From: Trichodelitschia bisporula
Lineage: Eukaryota; Ascomycota; Dothideomycetes; Phaeotrichales; Phaeotrichaceae
Direction of reading: 5' to 3'
Length of the DNA stretch: 64,000 bases
Assembly: GCA_010356995.1 (NCBI GenBank)
Contig: ML996688.1
Coordinates: 372,001 to 436,000 of the forward strand
The notes under the pieces are model-generated. The model was not told where the DNA came from. It was given only the letters and a program-made list of their open reading frames with translations, and searched no databases. Of the stretch, positions 33,302-45,386 are shown piece after piece. A program made the translations under genes and the position numbers. How positions within the stretch are numbered: the first letter of the stretch is position 1; each line of letters begins with the position of its first letter.

Positions 33302-35039
33302 GATTGTTTTGCGGGCGGCGGGGAGACTGGTGAAGGTAAGGGTTTGCGAGTCTGAGCTTCAGGTGCTCTGTTGTAGTGCAGAGGAACCACAAAGTTGCTG
33401 ATGTCGATTTAGGTCAGGCGTTTGGGTACTGGTTGGCGAGGCGGGGAAGAAAGAGAGGTTCAAGATGCTCCACGAGCAGAACTTCGGGGAGCCGCAGAAA
33501 GTTTGATCCGAGAAGGCAGCTTGTTCGTATAAAAGTATTTCCGGGTTCCGAATTCGCCGCCAGCCACGCTTCATTTCGCCACATATATAGTCATATTCAA
33601 CTCCTGTTGAGAGGTACTCGTGGTACTGTAGAAAGCACGTATCACGGATATAGCATGGAAAGAATGGATGAATCGATTGATATACGGCAGAGAGAGAGAG
33701 AGTTCTGAGATCTATCCATGATGTGGACCCTAGGGTCTTGGCATAGCATTACGCCACTATGCTGCCTGCGCCACCTCTGCTGCCTGAGGCATACTACCCT
33801 TATAACCACGTCGTAGATGGCGGTTGACACGGTGTTGTTGTATATTGGGCTCATTGTACTAAACTTCGTCACTGCCAGATGCCTTTGATAGCTACATGTC
33901 AACTTGGAGCTCTCAAAATAAATTTTAGACTGGTGCGACATAATCAAGCAGCTCCACGTGCTCAAGGTGTCCACATTTCAACCTCGACCTGGCTCGATGC
34001 CATCTTGCTCATGCAGGTGGAGGCTGCATGCTGGAAGTACGTAGATGTATTTGCATAGTGTTGAATTTTGTACATTTGCCTGGCATCTTCGTACCCAGTT
34101 GTGAGGTAATAGAGGAAAGTAAGTTGGCATTGCGGGGTCGGTAAAGTCAAGCGATTCCGCAGACACCCCGCATTTTCCTTCCGGCTGAGAAAGCGCCACT
34201 GAAGACAAGCGGTGAGGATCTTCACTGCATTACCTGCGAGTTGCATCATACGAGAAAGAATCAGCAGTGCAGGGACAAGTGCTTGGAGTCCGTCTTTTTA
34301 CGTGCCAGGCACCTGAACTTTGCCCGCGCGAATTGGGCGACACCAAGCTTATGAAGTTGAAGTTCGGAGCAAAGGCGAAAACAAGCATTAAATAGCCCAA
34401 CCCACCTCACCTACCGTTTGCTACGCGATGCGGAAGTTCTGCTTCGTAACGCCGTCAAGCGTTTGAAAGCGTACAGAGAAGATGGCTTCTAGCCCCCCCT
34501 CACCCCCGCATTTGCCGCGTTCATGCAGGAGTATCAGCGCCGGCACGAGCTGGGCAATTTAAGGCGCAGAGAGGTCATCCAATGGCAAGGCAAGCAATAT
34601 GCTGACGGAGACCGATGTATCCCCATATCGAGACCCCCTCGCAGGTTTGCCTCACCATTTCTTTTGTACCGTACGGTAGTACTCAGCTCACGCGAGAAAC
34701 CCGTTGTGAACCCCCCACCGCCCCTTGGCCATTGTGATCGCTTCCGCTTCGGCCCCCTGGATCACTACGTTTACCGTTGACCGGACGACTGTCCGCCGCC
34801 TCCCAAGCCTTGCGTACTGTAACTTGTTGATACTCTCCGGGGCTGAATGGGCTTAGACTAGATGAGACAGCCTGTCCCTCGAACTGCCGAGCCCGGCCTG
34901 CTGGACTAAAAGCGTCCCCACATTAGCACATAAGCACCTCGTTCCCCCTCCTTCCCAGTGAAATATTTTCTCAGTGCTCTTCGTTCCGTCTTCGCTTGTG
35001 TTCAACTCGTTCTGGTCTTCTGTACTCTCAATCGCAACC
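33302..35039. other. Divergent promoter region between RPD3 and ALAS genes
   Basis: About 1.7 kb with no supported gene. The two genes are transcribed away from it. A purine dinucleotide run (GAGAGAGAGAGA) lies at 33690-33704, and a C/T-rich tract precedes the ALAS start. Confidence 0.45.
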
Positions 35040-36943
35040 ATGGAGGCTCTTCTCAGGCAGTCTCGCTCCATGTGCCCGTTCCTCAAGCGCACGTCTCCCG
35101 CCACTCTCCGCTCGCTGTCCACCACCACCGCCGCCCATAGCGCTTCACCCGGCGGCGGCAGCATGTCGAACTTGCAGGTCCTTGCGCGTCGCTGCCCAAT
35201 CATGGGCAAGGCTCTTGCCGTGCAGAGTGCGCGCTCCGGCAACGCTGCGCTCGCCGGCGCATTCGGCGGCGCGCGGGCCTACCACGCAAAAGTCGACAGG
35301 GCGCGGTTTCATAGCGCCACGCCGAAGGAGGCTCAAGCGGTTGACGTTCCAGTCGTTCGCAAGGAGTCAGGTGAGTCTGATGTTCCACGTTGCGAGTTTC
35401 GTGCCTGACGTCGCTCTTAGTTCCCTTCTCGAAGCCCTCGGTCGACCCACGAATGGTCGAGGCTGTTGCGGGGACGAAGCCTTCCGTCCCGCAGCCGGCC
35501 AAGTTTGATTACGAAGCCTTCTATAAGGCCGAGCTGGACAAGAAGCACAAGGACAAGTCGTACCGCTACTTCAACAACATCAATCGCCTGGCCAAGGAAT
35601 TTCCCCGGGCGCATCTGGCCTCGAAGGAGGAGCAGGTTACCGTCTGGTGCTCCAATGACTACTTGGGCATGGGCCGTAATCCGCAGGTCCTGAAGGCTAT
35701 GCATGAAACTCTCGACACATATGGAGCGGGCGCTGGTGGCACTCGTAACATTTCTGGCCACAACAAGCATGCCGTGGGATTAGAGCAGACGGTTGCGAAG
35801 CTCCATTCCAAAGAGGCAGCACTCGTGTTCTCCTCCTGCTACGTTGCGAATGACGCAACTCTGGCGACCCTGGGAAGCAAGATGCCGAACTGCGTAATCT
35901 TCTCTGACAGCCTGAACCACGCCTCGATGATTCAGGGTATCCGCCACTCTGGAGCTAAGAAAATGGTCTTCAAGCACAACGACCTCGCAGATCTGGAAGC
36001 CAAGCTTGCCTCAGTTGCGCCTGATGTTCCCAAAATCATTGCGTTCGAGAGCGTGTACAGCATGTGTGGGTCCATTGGCCCCATCGAAGGCATTTGCGAC
36101 CTTGCCGAAAAGTACGGTGCTATCACTTTCCTCGATGAAGTCCATGCTGTCGGTATGTACGGACCGCATGGTGCCGGTGTGGCTGAGCATCTTGATTACG
36201 AAGCCCATCTGGCTGGAAGGCCGAAGGGCACCATCATGGACAGGTGTGACATCATCACGGGCACGTTGGGCAAGGCATATGGCTGCGTTGGCGGCTACAT
36301 TGCTGGTTCTGCTAAACTCGTTGATGCCATCCGCTCCCTCGCGCCTGGCTTTATCTTCACCACCACTCTGCCTCCGTCCGTTATGGCTGGCGCGCAGGCT
36401 GCCATTGAATACCAAATGGAGTACCAGGGCGACCGTCGTCTCCAGCAGCTGCACACTCGCGCCGTCAAGGAGGCGCTGAAAGAAAAGGACATCCCTGTTA
36501 TTCCCAATCCGAGCCACATCATTCCTTGCCTCGTGGGGAGCGCCGAAATCGCCAAGCAGGCCAGCGATATCCTTCTCGAGGACTGGGGCATCTACGTGCA
36601 GGCGATCAATTACCCCACTGTGCCGGTTGGCCAGGAGCGCCTCCGTATCACGCCTACCCCAGGCCACACGCGCGAATACCGCGACCGTCTCGTCGAGGCT
36701 CTGGACACCGTCTGGAACGATCTCGGTATCAAGCGTACGTCGGAGTGGGCTGCCCAGGGTGGCTTCATCGGCGTGGGCGAAGCCGGAAAGGCTGAGGAGA
36801 CACCTCTTTGGACTGACGCGCAGCTCGGTGTCTCGGCTGTGACCGAGCAGATCAAGGCAGGGCAGGGTGCGGCACATATTTTGGAGAGCATTCTCGAACA
36901 GGAGCGGGCCCAGGCCGCCCCAGTCGTGGCGGCGGCAGCTTAG
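35040..36943 (+). CDS. HEM1: 5-aminolevulinate synthase, mitochondrial
   Basis: Condenses glycine with succinyl-CoA to 5-aminolevulinate, the first step of haem synthesis, in the mitochondrial matrix with PLP. The exons are 35040-35370 and 35421-36943 (617 aa), with a 50-nt intron (GTGAGT...CTCTTAG). The N-terminal 100 residues are Arg/Ser/Ala-rich, as in a presequence. They carry two Cys-Pro haem-regulatory motifs, SMCPFL near residue 11 and RRCPIM near residue 51, known to mediate haem control in this family. The core has [36 protein letters not shown] and [16 protein letters not shown], the last with the PLP-binding Lys near residue 394. The C-terminus is an Ala-rich tail after the transferase fold. 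Length is typical for ascomycete enzymes. Confidence 0.97.
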
Positions 36944-37565
36944 GGATGATATGGCTGCGATGTTGAATTGAGAGGTTGAGCTCTGCTCCCTCGCAGGTGT
37001 TTCTGGATGAGCGCAAAGGATATGAGAGGAATTGACGACCAAACACGCTCTTTACCATCTAGGCCGAATCAAATCTTAAGATTCTCGGGCTAAAAAGTTG
37101 CATGTGCTTATTGTGATTGAGAGATGAGATGAGCGTTTCTTGTGAAGTAGAAAACAGGTGGTTTGCGCCATGTCATGATGTCTGATATCTTGAGGTCGCC
37201 ACGAGCCGCATGCCAAGCTCCAAGCCCCAAGCCCAAGCCCCCCCATTGTCATTCACGACATGGTCCGTGCAGTTTGTCTGCGGCGACGGGAAATATCCGC
37301 ATTCAAGCCCCAGCATTCATACCTGCAACTACACGCATTTCATCACCGTCTTCGTTTCCACTGTGAATCGCCGTCTTCAACTATCGATTTACAGTTCAAT
37401 TACGACAGACGCGTCTGAATCCATCAAGCGACACTTTTCGCGCGTTTTCCACCCCTTCTTCGCTGCAAACCTCTCAAAACCTCTTGTCCCCACCCTTGGA
37501 TGACCAACAGCTTATCGCAGCTTCAGTGCCATCGTGGGCACAGTGTCTGGAGGAGCTAGGCCATC
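36944..37565. other. Intergenic region between ALAS and THO2
   Basis: About 620 bp holding the 3' flank of the synthase gene and the promoter of THO2. No gene seen. The two genes are on the same strand. Confidence 0.45.
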
Positions 37566-40500
37566 ATGGCGCCTGGCCATAAGCGGAAGAGAGGGGAGGT
37601 GACGGGCTCGCAGGATCATGATGAATCCCCTCATCGATCATCTCCGCATCGACCGCAGAACCTCCCTCTTGCGCGACAGAGTGCGACACCCAACGCAAAC
37701 CGCGGCGGTAGGAGAGCTAGTGGACGCGGCAGCAGCAGAGGATCCACTCCACGCAGTCCCATCTCCTCTAATCCTCCTTCGGCCGCAACTAACTCGGCTC
37801 CTAACTCTGCCATGCTCCCACCTGCATCCAACCAACCACTCGTGCGTGCGGGCAGGCCATCAACGCCTGCTCAGGCAGATACGGCATCTCAGCGTCGCGA
37901 CTCCATATCGAAGGATTCTACGTATCATTTCGAGTACCTTTCGCCGGATAGACTGAAGGCATGGGACGCCGGAGGTCGACGCGAGCTTGTCGACATGGCC
38001 ATCAAGTTGCAACAGGCTGGAGATAACACGCCCCCGTTGGAAATTCTCGAGGAACTCATCAAAGCTACGCTTGGTGGTCAACTGGATGCACGGGAAGCGG
38101 GTTCAACTGTCAACGAGATCCTGGCTTCATCGGTTGACGAGGTGCTCTCAGTTCTCTTCCTCGACTGCCTGTCTGTCCTCACGGAGAACGACGTCAGCAA
38201 CCCAACTGCCATCCGCAACCTCCTCGTCAGCAGCGAAATCTCACCCGAATTGATTCGCGAGGTATTGGAGGCCCCGTTGCTTGCTTCACTCAACCTCGTT
38301 CGCAACACCTTTGAGCGTATGGGCATTCGCAATTCGACCAACGTCCTCTATCGCCAGTCCGCATACAACCTCCTCCGTGAGGAGACGGAAGGTTACGCCA
38401 AACTTATGACCGAGTACTTCACAGTTACCCACAAGTCGTCTCCAACGAACGAAGTAGTCAAGGAGATCACCGAGCGCGTTAAGGCTCTCATTGGTGCTTT
38501 CGACCTGGATGTTGGACGGGTCTTGGACGTCACTCTGGACGCTTTTGCGAGCATGCTTATTCGGCATTTCCGGTTCTTCATCAAGTTCCTTCGTGCCAGC
38601 GCCTGGTGGCCGAAGGAGAAGGTGATCCCTGGTGTTGTTCGCGGAGGGGATGAGCACACGTACCTCCCTTTGTGGGCTTCACCCCAATACTCTGGTTGGA
38701 GCTACTCGGACGGTGAAAAACAGAGTATTCTCGCTCAGAAAGAGATTCGGGATGCATCCTTCTGGGAGCGCGTCAAAGAAATCGGCATGGGCGCTTACTT
38801 TGAGCTTGGTGGCCGCCGCATACTGCAGGACGAGGGCCTGATTGCTGAAGGCGCGCCGGATCGGGAATGGATCTCCGCTACCGGGACGTTTCCGCCTTCC
38901 GGAAATCCGACGGCGGCCCAGCTTCTCGGGTTCAAACTTCGGTTCTACGCCTCTTCTGCTCGCGACGCTACTGATACGCTGCCGGAGAATCTCATCTGGG
39001 TCGCCGCTCTACTCATCAAGATCGGGTTCATTTCTTTACGAGACATCTATCCTCACCTCTATCCGTCCGATGAAGACATGGTGTCGGTCAAAGAGAAGCT
39101 GGAGAAGGAGAAGGCCGACAAGCAGTTGAAGAATCGTCCAGGCGGAGGCATGAATGCCTTGATGATGGCTGGCGCGCTCACGGACGACACTGAAGGTCCG
39201 TCCTCGCGTCTTCGCAATCTGGAGGTGCGACCGACGGCAGCAAAACCGGTCACCACAGCCGAGAAGACTGAACCCAAGGAGGAAGAGAAGGAGGTGCTCC
39301 CTGAGCCTGCCGACCAGAAGATTCAACTCTTGAAGAGCTTACTGCTCATCGGTGCGATCCCGGATGCCCTGTTCATCTTGGGAAAGTTCCCCTGGCTCGT
39401 CGAGTTGCATCCCGAAATCCGTCCCCTCATTCACCGGATTATCCACCACTCGATCAGCAAGGTGTACGAAGGCCATCCCTTGAACTCCCGCGAATCTGTG
39501 CAGGATCCGAAGCCTACTCCCATCAGCCTCCCCAACCTCCCTAAAGGCGAATTGAAGCTTGCCCCAACGCCACCTCGCAAAGTCAAATGGTGGGCTAAGC
39601 TTGACACTATCGACGCCATCGATGGGACGGACTACAGGTTCTACTACGATGATTGGATCGACAACGTTCCAGTCTGCCAGACGGTTGACGACCTGTTTCT
39701 CCTTTCCGACAGCCTGCTGAACTTGACCGGTGTCAAGCTTGGAGAGGACCCTGAGTTGCTCGCTAAATTCTCACGCATCGGCAAGCGAAACCTGGTCGAT
39801 GACCCATCGCCTTCGAACCAAACGCGATGGGCCGCCCTCGCCAAACGCCTCTTGGTCCCTGCTCTCAGCTTCACCAAGTCCAATCCCGGAGTTGTCAACG
39901 AAGTGTACGACCTCTTGAAACTCTTTCCCATCAGCACCAGATACAACATCTATGCGGAGTGGTACACCGGCCAGATATCCCGCCTTCCTGAAATGAAAGA
40001 AGCCTTTGATCAAGCGAGGGCGGAGACCAAGGATGTTCTCAAGCGCATCAGCAAGACGAACACACGAACTATGGCGCGCGCTCTGGCTAAGGTCGCCTAC
40101 GCTTCACCAGGCGTTGTATTCAGTGTCGCTCTTAACCAGATTGAGTCCTACGACAACCTGATCGAAGTCGTTGTCGAGTGCGCCAGGTACTTCACGTACT
40201 TGGGCTACGACGTCTTGACCTGGTCGCTGATGAGTGCCCTTGGCGGATCTGGCCGTAATCGCATGCAAGGCGATGGCATGCTCACAAGCTCCTGGCTGAA
40301 GGCGCTCTCCACATTCGCGGGCAGAGTCTTCCGGCGCTACTCCACCATGAACTCCACGCCTATCCTCCAGTACGTCGCATCACAGCTCCAGCAAGGCATA
40401 TCTACCGACCTTGAAGTCTTAGAGGAAATCATCACTTCCATGGCCGGGATTCGCGCCGACAGCAATTACAGTGAGGAGCAGGTGTTTGCCCTTGCTAGCG

Positions 40501-43500
40501 GCCCGGTGTTGCGTGATCAGACGCTTCGCTCAGTCTTCGATAAGCGCCATGAAGCGAAGGTGCAGTCAAAGCGGCTTATCAAGTCCCTGCTGGATTCTGG
40601 CCTGGCCGGCCTGCTCCTGGTCGCCATTGCTCAGGAGCGTCAGTACTATCCCTTCCGCGAGGCCTCTGAAGACGCACCCGTCAAGGTCATTGGGAACAAC
40701 TTCGACAAGCTGCATCGGGCCTTTATGCAGTATCTCGACATGCTGCGTACCAACCTCCCTGCGAAAGACTTTGATCAGACAGTCCCGACTCTACCTGAGC
40801 TCATTTCGAAATATGCTCTTCAGCCCGCTGTCGCCTACACAATCATGCGGCCGAGCATACAGCATCAGTTGGACGAAGCTGCGAAGGCGGATGCGCTTGC
40901 GCGGAAGCAGCCCAAGGCCCCGAATGGCGATGTCGAGATGTCGGATGCCCCTGCCCAGCCCCCCAAGGATTCCACAAACGGTGTTACTGAGGACGTAGCA
41001 ATGGTTGATGCTGAATCGCCCAAGGAGCCAGATCCTTTCCCCGCCCCCCTCCGAGCGGTCATGGATAGTCTGAAGGATGTCATGCCCGAAGATTCCTTTA
41101 CTCCGGTGGAGTTCTACGTACGCTTCTGGCAACTCAAACTCTCTGACCTGGAAGCCGGACCGTACGAACCGGAGAGCAAGCGTGTCAGTGAGCGCTACGG
41201 CGTAGTTGCTTCTGATCGCAGTGACATGTCCCCTGCTGGAATTCGCAAAAAAGAGGCCGAGAAGAAGCGGCTGAAGCAAATTCAAGACGACTTGAAATCG
41301 GAACTCTCGGCCAATTTCTCGCACATACAGACTTTCAAGAAGAAGATGAACCGCGAGAAGGATCACTGGCTTTCTCATATCCCAAAGAACAAGCAAGGAG
41401 CTCTCGCCTACGCCATCATCCAGGAGTGTCTGCTTCCTCGCGCCTTCCTCTCAGCGGAAGATGCCTACTTCTGCTCCAGGTTCATCTTCTGGGCTCATGG
41501 CATGGGAACGCCCGGATTTCGGACTATGTTCATCTTTGACCGGCTGTTTCGTCAAAACCAGCTCGTTTCCATTCTCTTCCAGTGCACTCCCCGCGAGGTG
41601 GAGAACCTTGCTCGCTTCCTCGATAAAGTGCTCGGAGAGCTTCGCGGATGGCATGCAGAGTGTAAGATGTATGAAGTCAAGGCGTGGGGTCTGCGCAAAG
41701 ACTTCCAGGGCTTCGCCGGTCGACTCGGACCCGATAGTGTCGAAGGGCAGCTCAGCTACGAGGATTTCCGACGTGCCCTCTTCAAATGGCACCAGAACAT
41801 CCATCTCGCCCTGAAAACCAGCTTTGAGAGTGGAGAGTACATGCATATCCGGAACGGCATCATTCTTCTGAAGGGTCTGCACAAGACTTTCCCTGCCGTC
41901 ACCTTCCACGGTAATCAGATCACCTCGCTTGTCACGCAGGTATCCAAGGAGGATACGCGGGATGATCTCAAACTTTCCGCTCTGTCCTTGCTTGCAGACC
42001 TCAAAAAGCAGGAGAAGTCCTGGCTCATACCGCAAGCTTTCCGCATTGTACGTCGTCCTCACATGCCTTCTCAACGCACTGACACTTTCCAGAACGATCA
42101 GCCTTCAGCGCCTTCTCAGGCAAAATCCGTTACCTCTATTGGGGCTACGGGGTCTGGCACACCAAATGCCGCTGCAAAAGCAGGGGCTTCGGCATCCGTG
42201 CTGCCGGCTAAAGCTTCAGCAACGTGAGTTACTCATCAATCAGCAACCGAATCGTCTAACCCGAGTATAGCAACGGCGCTAAACCTGGTGCTACCGGCAA
42301 GGAAGTCGAAGACGGTGAAATCGAGGATGCTAAGAAAGCAGAGGCTCCGAAGATTTCCGTTACCCAAGCAACCGGTTCGCAATCTACCGACTCTCAAGCT
42401 TCGTCTAAACCGCCGCCAGGAACCGCATCGCTAACGGCGACTGCCCCGGAGTTTAAACCATCAAACGAGGTGACGGCACCACAGAAGTCGGCCCAGCAGC
42501 CTTCGACGGCTTCGCAACCTTCGCAATCCGTGAAGCGCAATTCTAGACAAGCATCGCCGAATCCCGAGCCACCGCCGACTACCGGAGGCAACGCACAGCC
42601 CCTCCCCCCTCGAGCCGAACGCACCCTTTCATCGCGTCAGCCGCACGGACTACCGAACCGGCCAGATGGACCTCTCCCCCGCGAGCGCATTTCCCATCGT
42701 TTGGGCGAACCTCCGACCACGCACCCTTATCGGCACGACACTCGGCCCAACGAGCAGTTCGGTAGACTGGAGCGTCCGGACTTGCCGCGCGAGACTAGGA
42801 GCCGACACGACGAATCGCCTGGACATCGTAGCCGGCCTCGGAGTCCTGATCGAGCGGTCACCGAACGCGAGAGGCGTGAGCCGGGATGGGTTGGTCCTGA
42901 GGGGGTGAGGGAGCGTTTGGAACATTCGGATGGCCGCGCGCCTCGTATGCCGCCGCCTAGGGATTTGCTTGCGAGGGACCTTCCTCGGGACTTGCCTCCT
43001 CGGGACTTGCCTCCCCGCGATTTGCCTCCCCGTGAACTGCCTCCTCGGGATATGCCTCCTCGGGAGCTGCCTCCTCGGGAGTTACCGCCTAGAGAGCTGC
43101 CTCGGGATATTCGTACTAACGGTAGGGGTCCAGAGTGGAGCGGTCCACGGGACAGACAGGCTTCAGATGCTCAAGTCGCCTACGACGCGCGCGGCCGCAC
43201 TGGCTCTTCGGCAATGAATGCGGAGCGCGTAGCTCAAATCCAGCAACCGGACCGCCTCGACCGCAACATGAACGCCGGCCGCGGGCCTTACGATCGTGAT
43301 CCTAGAGGTCGGCCTGAGCCATCCTGGCCCGAGCGGGATGGCGATCCTAGAGTTCGGCCTGAGCCATCCTGGCCTGAGCGCGACGGTGGAGGACAGCGGG
43401 GTTCGCGGCCACAATCTCCACGTAGGTTTGATGATCGTGCCCAAATTTCGTTGCCTTCTCGTTTGGAACCGGTGCGCGACGAGCGCGGCGGTGAGAGGCT

Positions 43501-45028
43501 TCTCCCCGAGCGGCCCCTGGCGCCGGAGTACCCGCCTGCCAGTCGCGATCGTCGCGACGACGGTGGGGGGCCGCCGTTGGGGCCGAGGGGCGATCGCCCG
43601 GGGAGGAACGATGGATACGACGCCCACCAACGCTTCCGGGATTTGATTCCCCAGTCCGCGCCTCAGCGCCCGCCGGATCCGAATCATGGTCGTCTTTCGC
43701 AGGATTTTGGTCTCCCGCCGAGGCCGCAGGATCCGAATTATGGTCGACTGAACGCTAATCCGGATATTCCCTCAGGCCCGCGCGCTCGTCCTGCTAATCA
43801 ACGCGGTGGTCGCAGTTTCACCGCCCCCACGCCGCACGGCGGTTCGCGTCTTGCTGAACCGGGTCAATCGGCAACGACGACTTCGGCGCAGGGCAACGAT
43901 CGGAGCACGACGGCGACGTCCTTTGGCGATCGCCGCGATCGTTGGCAGGCTAGTGGCGCCGACCAGCCTCCTACGGCGCCTCAGACATCTGGGCCGGAAC
44001 CACCGCCTACCCTTGATATGACGGCCGTGCACCCGAGCCGCCTGCAGCAAATCAGCCGCGCCCCACCGAACACAATCGAGTCGCCCACCGCCCCCGCCCC
44101 GAGCCAGTCCCACACCTCGGCCCCCGCGCCTTCGGGGCCTAGGAGCTCGCTCCGTGGCGCGCCGCCGTTGGCTACGAATCAACCCCCGTCCGGGCGCACA
44201 CCGCCCACTGGACCCGCGTCCGCGACGGACCGCCGCCCGCCGCCTGATAAGCGCTTCGCGGATATACAGAATGTATTGCAGGAGGGGAGGACGAGCTCGG
44301 GTCGTGGCCGGGGGCGCGCTACGCCGCTGGGGCAGCCGTCGAGTCCGGCGGTGATGCAGCCTGTTGATGTAGGCTCCCGTGAGGAGCCTAGGCCGGATCT
44401 GATGCATGAGCGCTCGGCGAGGTTTGCGGTTGAGACGGCGAGCCCGGCTGATAGTGGGGATAGTAGGGGGAGGAGGAGTGAGAGGAGTAGGCAGAAGGTG
44501 AGGAGTCGGAGTCCGAAGAGGGAGGAGCATGCTGGGAGGGGGAGGGAGGAGCAGCCTGTGAGGCAACGGGAGGAGCCTGTTGTGAGGCAGAAGGAGGAGA
44601 GGGGGGCGAGGGTTGAGGAGGGGAAGCATGAGCGACGGGAAGGGGGTGGGAGTGATCGGGATGGGCGGGAGAGGCGTGGGCGGAGTGGACGGGATGCTGG
44701 ACGGGATGCCGCGAGAGATGCGGCGCGGGATGCTGCGCGGGAGGAACATGGGCGCGCACGTCAGCACCGCGAGGATGTGCGCCCGCCGCCGGCGGAGGAG
44801 CACAGGCGCGCTCAACAGGAGCGCGAGCGCGGGCAGTGGGAAGCTCGTGGGGGCGGACAACCGCTGCCGTCTCCGCAAGGAGAAATGAGGAACGGAGAGG
44901 GACGACGAGGAGGCGAGAGGAGGGATGACCGCGAACGGCGTGATGGACGGGAAAGGAAAAGGGGGAGGGGGAACGAGGGTGATGTGCAGCAGAGCGAGAG
45001 TAAGCGGCCTAGACGGGGACAGGCTTAG
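37566..45028 (+). CDS. THO2: THO complex subunit 2
   Basis: Largest subunit of the THO complex, which couples transcription to mRNA packaging and export and limits R-loops in the nucleus. The exons are 37566-42223 and 42271-45028 (2471 aa), with one 47-nt intron (GTGAGT...CCGAGTATAG). Residues 1-115 are low-complexity Arg/Ser/Pro. The THOC2 N-terminal helical region runs from about 120 to 740 and the middle Tho2 domain follows. The conserved C-terminal Tho2 domain lies near 1240-1520 (LLPRAFLSAEDAYFCSRFIF, then KWHQNIHLALKTSFESGEY). Beyond 1550 comes a disordered tail of about 920 residues. It contains about ten PPR[DE]L-type pentapeptide units (42960-43110) and then Arg/Glu/Asp-rich and RD-rich sequence ending KRPRRGQA. 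Yeast Tho2 is about 1600 aa, so the tail accounts for the extra length. Confidence 0.94.
42960..43110 (+). repeat. 15-bp minisatellite encoding PPRDL/PPREL units
   Basis: About ten tandem, diverged copies of a 15-bp unit of the type GACTTGCCTCCTCGG, in frame inside the THO2 tail. They encode DLPPR or ELPPR repeats. Third positions vary while the peptide is kept, which suggests selection on the protein or a young repeat with some drift. Confidence 0.8.
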
Positions 45029-45386
45029 TAGGCTTGTTTCTTGCTTCTAGGGGCAGAGGGCGATCTTTGAGAGTTTTTCTTTTGTGCTTTTTGATTGTGA
45101 GAAGGGGCATGGCGGGAGCGGTAATCATAGGGCGGCGTTTAAGTGATTTGTCGGGCGTGGTTGCTCGTTGTAGACTTCTGTTCGATTGGAGGGATCTTCT
45201 CTTTCGTTGGGAGGTTCGTGTGTTCTTAATACTCTACTACATTGCAGGGCGGTTGATGGGGTGGGAAAAGATTGCGGATATGAAGTGTATAAATATTGTG
45301 CGAGAGGAGGGGGTGCAAAATTTCTATTACGGCACGCGCGATGAGGATGAGAATGCTTGCGATGCTTGATTTACAAGTGATCTACC

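Noticed and set aside
32426-33355. A 309-codon plus-strand frame antisense to RPD3
   Set aside because: It mirrors the codon structure of a clearly conserved deacetylase on the other strand and has no family resemblance.
36011-37042. A 343-codon minus-strand frame over the ALAS gene
   Set aside because: Shadow of the highly conserved ALAS coding sequence, with no domain of its own.
43772-44878. A 368-codon minus-strand frame inside THO2
   Set aside because: It is an Arg/Pro/Leu-rich shadow of the repetitive Arg/Glu-rich THO2 tail. The plus-strand frame is continuous with the conserved gene.
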